Source: Dissophora ornata
Lineage: Eukaryota; Mortierellomycota; Mortierellomycetes; Mortierellales; Mortierellaceae
Assembly (NCBI GenBank): GCA_025201705.1
Contig: MU617089.1
Coordinates: 1 to 23,978, forward strand
Direction: 5' to 3'
Length of the DNA: 23,978 nt
Both the position numbers and the translations under genes were made by a program. A model generated the notes under the pieces. The model saw nothing but the letters and a program-made list of their open reading frames with translations. It searched no databases and was not told the DNA's origin. Of the stretch, positions 19,513 through 23,978 are shown one piece after another. The first letter of the stretch is position 1, and every line of letters begins with the position of its first letter.

Positions 19513-22487
19513 TCACTGGCCACCAATTCCGCCCATGACATACTGTGCACCTTGCCTCATTCTCTCAAAAAAGTCATCGCCTAGTCGGTTCGGTCTGGAC
19601 TTGGAGCCACTTTGACCATTCCTATTGCTGCCATTTGGATACGAGGGTGTCGATGAAGACTTTTTGCCAACAAACAAGGTCTGCTGGCTAACCAAAGTCA
19701 TTTCGTCATTGTCAAGGCGCTTCCAGGTATCGACTCTGTCGCCATGGTTGCGGATCTCAAAGATTCGGGAACGTCTGGGGACGTTGGCATTGCCATAGGA
19801 GCCATAGCCAAGTCCGCCACCGTAACAGAGGTTAATGCCGCGGTGATCCAAACACTAAAAAAAATAAAAATAAAGAACGAAAAAAAAAGGCAACGTTGTT
19901 AATATCCGCCAACAAGTACCCCTAGCAGCATTCATCATCAGAACGATTAAAAAAAAAGGGCCAACTTACGTAGTCGTTAATGTGATCATGCCCGACAGTC
20001 GTAGCCCTGACATCTTTACTCTCAAAGAAAGCCTCAAACATTCCAGAGTTGTACGATGGCGCGCTGACACCTTCGTTCTTGTCACCAACAATTCGACTAC
20101 CTTCCTTTCTCATGTCTTCATCACCGCTGTCATCGTCATCACCTTCATCATCGTCGCCATTCTCCACCAGAGCGTACTCAGGGATAGGGATGTGGAAGAA
20201 CGCCAGTGCGTTCGGGACGCTATCCCTGTGGTACTGCGAAGTGATCGCATGGGACGTCTGACGGAACCACTCCACTTGATCATCCTTGATCCAGTCCCAA
20301 CCAGGGTATTCCAGGTTGAAGCTGTAAGCACCCGAATCCAAAAAGTAAAGCGTGAAACGAGCTTTCTCATTCTGAAGCTCCATTTCGTCTCCCTCCTCTT
20401 CCTGCTCCTCATTCCAGACCCCGCTCTGTCCACGACCGTATCTGTGCTTGTAGATACTGAGGAAGTAGTTGCCTGTACCAGAGATGCCAAGAGGCCCACG
20501 TTGGGAGAGTGAATAAGGAAGATCCTGCGCAGAACTCATCATCTCCTCACGTGAGAGATCGCCCTCTTCATCATGATTGCCAAAGATAATCGTCCATGGG
20601 ATGCCGCGCTCAATGACCGGTTTCGAGTACTTGAGGATCGTCTATATAGATTTGGAATACAATCCGTTAGTACAAAATGCAATTGACATAAAAAAAATAG
20701 TAAATTAGCCATAGAAATGATGTCATTGCTTACCGAAAATGCGTCATTCGAGGTCAGTCCATCGACATTATCACCAGTATAGACGACCAGGTCTGGTTGC
20801 TCAGAGTCAAGCATTCTCTCCATCATCTCCAAGGTGTTGATGTCTCCTGTGCATGCCATCTATGTTTTCCCCAAAAGATCCGAAACTTGTGAGTATGGAT
20901 AAAAAATACTGAAGTCGTCCTCCCTCCCTCATCTTGCCATATAACCATCACTACAAAAAAAAACAATACCGAACTGGGAGCATTGTGACACGAGTGAGGA
21001 CCCGTCGCCATGTGGATGTCAGCAAACTGCGCAATCTTGAACGACCCATCTTGCTTGAAACGAAGCTTCGGCACTTTTGGCAGAGCCTTGTCGCCTGTCC
21101 TGTAGATGATCTGTGCATTCCAGTCTGGAACCTCCTGCTTCGCATCATGCTCAAAGGATGCAGCATTCCAGTTGTATGGGACTGGATTGGATCCCATCTC
21201 AATCGCAATATTGTCGACTGCAGTGTCATGATCCTCTAGATAGCCACGCTTGTAGGCAACATAGACGTTGTTGTTTTTGTAGCGGACACCTGTATCAATG
21301 CTTCCCTTGTCCATGTCGTCACCGCCTTCCTCTTGTTCCTTGAAGCTAAGGTTAAGCGAAGTGATCGGTCGCTCTCCAGGCACCGATTTGTAGAAGAGAT
21401 AGAGGTACCTCTTGAAGGTGCCAGTCATGATGGGTCGGTTGACACGAGTCCAGGACTCGTCCATGGTGCACGGCGGGAGCGCGCAGGCCTTGGTGGCGAT
21501 GTGTGTGATTGGGTCCCTTGGACCTGCCCTTTTATAGTAAAGGTAAACCCATTGACCGCCTTATTTCACCGCAGCAGTAAAAATAAATAAAAAAGATTAG
21601 CCGTCAGATTTCTTGGATGCAAAGCACGTTTTTGAATGAAACATGTGTGTGTGTGAAGGTGCATGGAAAAAGAAAAACTATGCCTATCATACCTGTGCCA
21701 ACATTCAGATCCATGGGAAGACGGTCGTATCCGATAGCAGCATGGCTATCAAACCCATACTTTACCACAATGCTGTCAATCGGGGCTTGGTCCGGCTCCC
21801 GTTTAACAAACATAGTCAGCACTGGACCGCGAGTGCCATCGTTCAGGTTGCCTTCGACTCTTTCCCAGTCTCCGCCCATATCTGCATCCTGACCCTGTCG
21901 CACCGCAATCTGCGTAATGGGCAATCGACGACGGCGTTGCTTTTCATCACCGTTGATGTGGTTGTTGTGGTTGTTGTGGTTGTCGTGCGCAGTTTGTCTT
22001 GTCACCCCATGACAATCGATGTCGTTGTTGATATTGATTTGGTCATGACTGGGCTCGTGTGCAGAATGGTGATCAAGCTCTGTGAAGTGAACATGGACAA
22101 AGCTACCACGAGAGTATTTGTTCAAGTCCTGGGGCACCTTGCGGTACCCTGGGATGCTGCAGTTATCCTCTGCGCAGGTTGTGATCTGGATATTGGTGAT
22201 TCCAGGAATATCGCGGGCTATTGGAGGACATGGCGCACAGACAGAAGGGTTACCAAAAGCACAGCACATAGAGAAGGGGTTGCCAAGCACAGCACAGACA
22301 TGGACGAGATAATGAGAGACGGGGCGGAATGGGTAAGAGTGAAGAGTGAGTATGGAAGGATTGTACAGAGTGCTGAAGAGGCATGCATTGAGGTATAGAA
22401 TGAAGTCAAACATGGCATCATACCCAATGCCAGCTGCATGGCGCTGGACAAGCCCAGAACCAGCGACGTCCAGGAGAGAGGCCTCAT
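19513..22487 (-). CDS. DCR2: Dcr2-like metallophosphoesterase with predicted signal peptide, six exons
   Basis: Exons on the minus strand are 22487-22424, 22217-21693, 21523-20970, 20859-20734, 20641-19970 and 19854-19513, giving 760 residues. Introns are 206, 169, 110, 92 and 115 nt; intron 4 has a perfect TACTAAC branch site. Phase is kept throughout. The first 22 residues (start MRPLSWTSLVLGLSSAMQLA) look like a signal peptide. Calcineurin-like motifs are all intact: FADIH (Asp365, His367), GDNVDG (Asp411, Asn412), GNHDEE (Asn445, His446) and GHDH (640-643). The blocks PDLVVYTGD and IPWTIIFGNHDEEGDLSREE are typical of yeast Dcr2 and plant PAP28/29. Yeast Dcr2 (about 580 residues) acts in cell-cycle exit and in dampening Ire1; substrates here are unknown. 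Odd features are an Asn/His repeat near residue 90-105 (HNNHNNHIN) and an acidic insert (DDDEGDDDDSGDED) before GHDH. A secretory-pathway location is inferred from the signal peptide. Confidence 0.91.
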
Positions 22488-23465
22488 TGTGGTTGCAGAG
22501 CTGCTGAGGGTGTTATGGCTGAAGGAAGTGAATGAGAAGAGCTGCTGGGGAGGGATGGGAGAGACGAGGGGGAAGACGAGGGGAATGAGGAGGAGAGGGG
22601 AGCGGTGTGTTTGATGAGAAGAGAGAGAGAGAGAGAGAGTGGGAGAGTGAGTGATAGAGGGAGAGTCGACGACTACAAGGATGGTGTGAGCGTATTGATT
22701 GAATATGTGCAAAAGGCTACACATGTACTTAATTATCCGCTGGTCCAGCTGACGCTCGAATAGGGCACGACGATTGCACAGTTGAATCGACAAAGGTGGC
22801 AAATGACAGATGAGATAGGGGCCACATTGCTCCACAGCTCCCCTTGGTGGTGGGTGGGCATGGGCCTCTGTTTTCCTTATCCTTGTCTTTTGTCTTTTCT
22901 GTGCTTTTTGTCGTGAGTGGGCGGAGGACTCGCCTTGGCACAGAGTGCAACGTACTCTTTCCAGTCCACGCAAACACCTGCACGTCCTGGATACATCACA
23001 CCCAAGCGTGCGCGTTGGTCTCCGTTGGCACTGGCAGGGCTTTTACTACTTTCACTGGGACACGCGCTTGTCCTTTGTACCTTACCCAGAGCTGGGAGTG
23101 CATTGTCGCCCCCATACCATTGGCCCTACAATGCCTGTTTGCATCTTTGCAGAGCATAACAACGAACCAAGGATATAAGGTTCAATTGTGGTTATGGCTA
23201 TGATCCTCTTACTCCTGAGCCCTGGTCCCCGTTTGGGCGTAGACCATCTCCAGTTCCTCAGATAGCGATGACTGGATGACCTGCCAGTCACACGCCATCA
23301 ATTATCAATTTCAACCGCCAAAAAAAAACGAAAAACGCGTTTGAACTTTCCTCTCCTTCCCTTCTCCCCTCCCACAGCTCTCTTTCTCTCTCTCTTTCTT
23401 TCCCACGTGTCCCCTTATTCCGTTTCGTTCGACACCGACTTCGCGTCTCTGAAAAACCTGCTTCC
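22488..23465. promoter_or_regulatory. Divergent promoter region, phosphatase (minus) and right-edge gene (plus)
   Basis: No gene is recognised in these 978 bases. The phosphatase side is CT-rich on the minus strand (22540-22680) and includes a (GA)n repeat. The plus-strand side has a pyrimidine tract at 23348-23405 shortly before the ATG at 23466. Open frames such as 22844-23203 (plus) have no recognisable family. Confidence 0.55.
22619..22639. repeat. (GA)n microsatellite
   Basis: About ten GA dinucleotides lie in the leader/promoter region of the phosphatase gene, continuing as imperfect GAGTG units to about 22660. Confidence 0.85.
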
Positions 23466-23876
23466 ATGAGTACCTTGGAGCCTCTTGTTATTGAAGGCGC
23501 GTCTGTGGCGCTGCCTGACTCCCCTGTCGTAACCCAAACCTCGGACGCTGCGCCAGCCAGTTCCTGGGACATGCCTGCGGCTGAGACGAATAGCACCGGC
23601 GACTTGGAAGACGCCTCGCGATCGAACGAGGACAAGTGGAATGAAATGGCCAAGCAAATGGGGGATACACGCATTGACAATGACCAATCTCATCCGAATG
23701 GTGGGTAAAAGTCAAGAAACCAACACTGCTTATGTTTGATTGGTGGCAACGAAAGGATAACCAATGCAGAATGGCAGAATATCGGAGCTAATTTTTTTAT
23801 TTTATTTTTTTTTTGGGTTATCGTGTTTGCACTACAGGAGTTCAATCCCGAGATCATTCCCCTCCACCTGTGGAAG
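23466..23876 (+). CDS. 5' part of an unrecognised gene, at least two exons, runs off the right edge
   Basis: Exon 1 (23466-23700) starts at an ATG after a CT-rich leader and encodes 78 residues, acidic and Ser/Ala-rich (MSTLEPLVIEGASVAL, later NEDKWNEMAKQMGDTRIDND). It ends at a GTGGGT donor (phase 1). A likely exon 2 is 23838-23876, after CACTACAG and before GTAACA; in phase it adds VQSRDHSPPPVE. Alternatives are that exon 2 is not spliced again and the protein stops at TGA 23912-23914 (about 104 residues), or that the donor is GTAAAA four bases later. No domain is recognised; the visible part is probably a disordered N-terminus. The intron contains the first copy of the 28-bp repeat described below. 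Confidence 0.55.
23771..23798 (+). repeat. 28-bp direct repeat, copy 1
   Basis: The 28 bases beginning ATGGCAGAATATCGGAGC and ending in seven T bases recur exactly at 23940. This copy lies in intron 1 of the right-edge gene, about 40 bases before the exon 2 acceptor. Confidence 0.95.
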
Positions 23877-23939
23877 GTAACAAGGAGACCTCGAATCGAC
23901 GATTGGAGGGGTGAAAGAACATCATTCTTGCTTGCTTCT

Positions 23940-23967
23940 ATGGCAGAATATCGGAGCTAATTTTTTT
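23940..23967 (+). repeat. 28-bp direct repeat, copy 2, at the window end
   Basis: This is an exact second copy, 169 bases downstream of the first. It merges into a T run of 18 bases at which the window stops. The flanks to the left of the two copies are unrelated. Confidence 0.95.
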
Positions 23968-23978
23968 TTTTTTTTTTT

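Noticed and set aside
21528..21536. TATAAAAG on the minus strand, like a TATA box for a shorter phosphatase starting in exon 3.
   Set aside because: It lies at the 3' end of intron 2, and joining exons 2 and 3 keeps the frame and gives a continuous conserved protein.
21643..22398. A 251-codon plus-strand frame.
   Set aside because: It is antisense to phosphatase exons 1-2 and introns, whose minus-strand product is supported by splice signals and downstream catalytic motifs.
22844..23203. A 119-codon plus-strand frame with a hydrophobic start.
   Set aside because: It lies in the promoter region between two divergent genes and has no recognisable motif or supporting leader.

Overview
The window looks like nuclear DNA of an early-diverging fungus, most likely Mucoromycota/Mortierellomycota (inference). 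The reasons are spliced genes with short GT-AG introns (about 80-370 nt), several CTAAC or TACTAAC branch sites, pyrimidine-rich tracts just before start codons, many long A/T homopolymers, and gene families such as a TKL-type kinase joined to ankyrin repeats. Both ends are homopolymer runs (A18 near the left, T18 at the right), so this may be a whole contig.

Layout. (1) 88-834, minus: a tubby/LURP-one-like barrel protein, perhaps with a 5' intron reaching about 1.68 kb. (2) About 2.2-5.7 kb: gene-poor DNA with homopolymers and one perfect 16-bp palindrome. (3) 5736-6683, minus: a Gag1-like clamp (DUF4050) protein, divergent from (4) 7211-9350, plus: a Lines (LINS1-family) protein. (5) 9800-12784, minus: a six-exon GATA transcription factor with a Gln/His-rich N-terminus. 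Its zinc finger is spread over three exons and becomes continuous only after splicing. (6) 14190-14786, minus: ATP synthase subunit e in two exons. (7) 15782-19326, plus: a protein kinase with C-terminal ankyrin repeats. (8) 19513-22487, minus: a six-exon Dcr2-like metallophosphoesterase with a predicted signal peptide. (9) 23466 to the right end, plus: the 5' part of an unrecognised gene.

I rebuilt six multi-exon models by joining reading frames at splice signals. In each, reading phase is kept and known motifs are restored: GATA finger, HRD/DFG kinase motifs, the metallophosphoesterase GDN/GNHD/GHxH motifs, the GxxxG of subunit e, the Lines C-terminal motif and the Gag1-like clamp motif. 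Genes lie mostly in divergent or convergent pairs. Nothing suggests an operon, gene cluster, CRISPR array or intact transposon, and I found no convincing tRNA or rRNA.

I see no clear new multi-gene system. The most interesting items are the fungal Lines homolog, the kinase-ankyrin fusion, the GATA factor with a 15-bp-period coding minisatellite, the silent 3.5-kb interval with its palindrome, and a 28-bp direct repeat at the right edge that could mark an exon duplication or an assembly fault.
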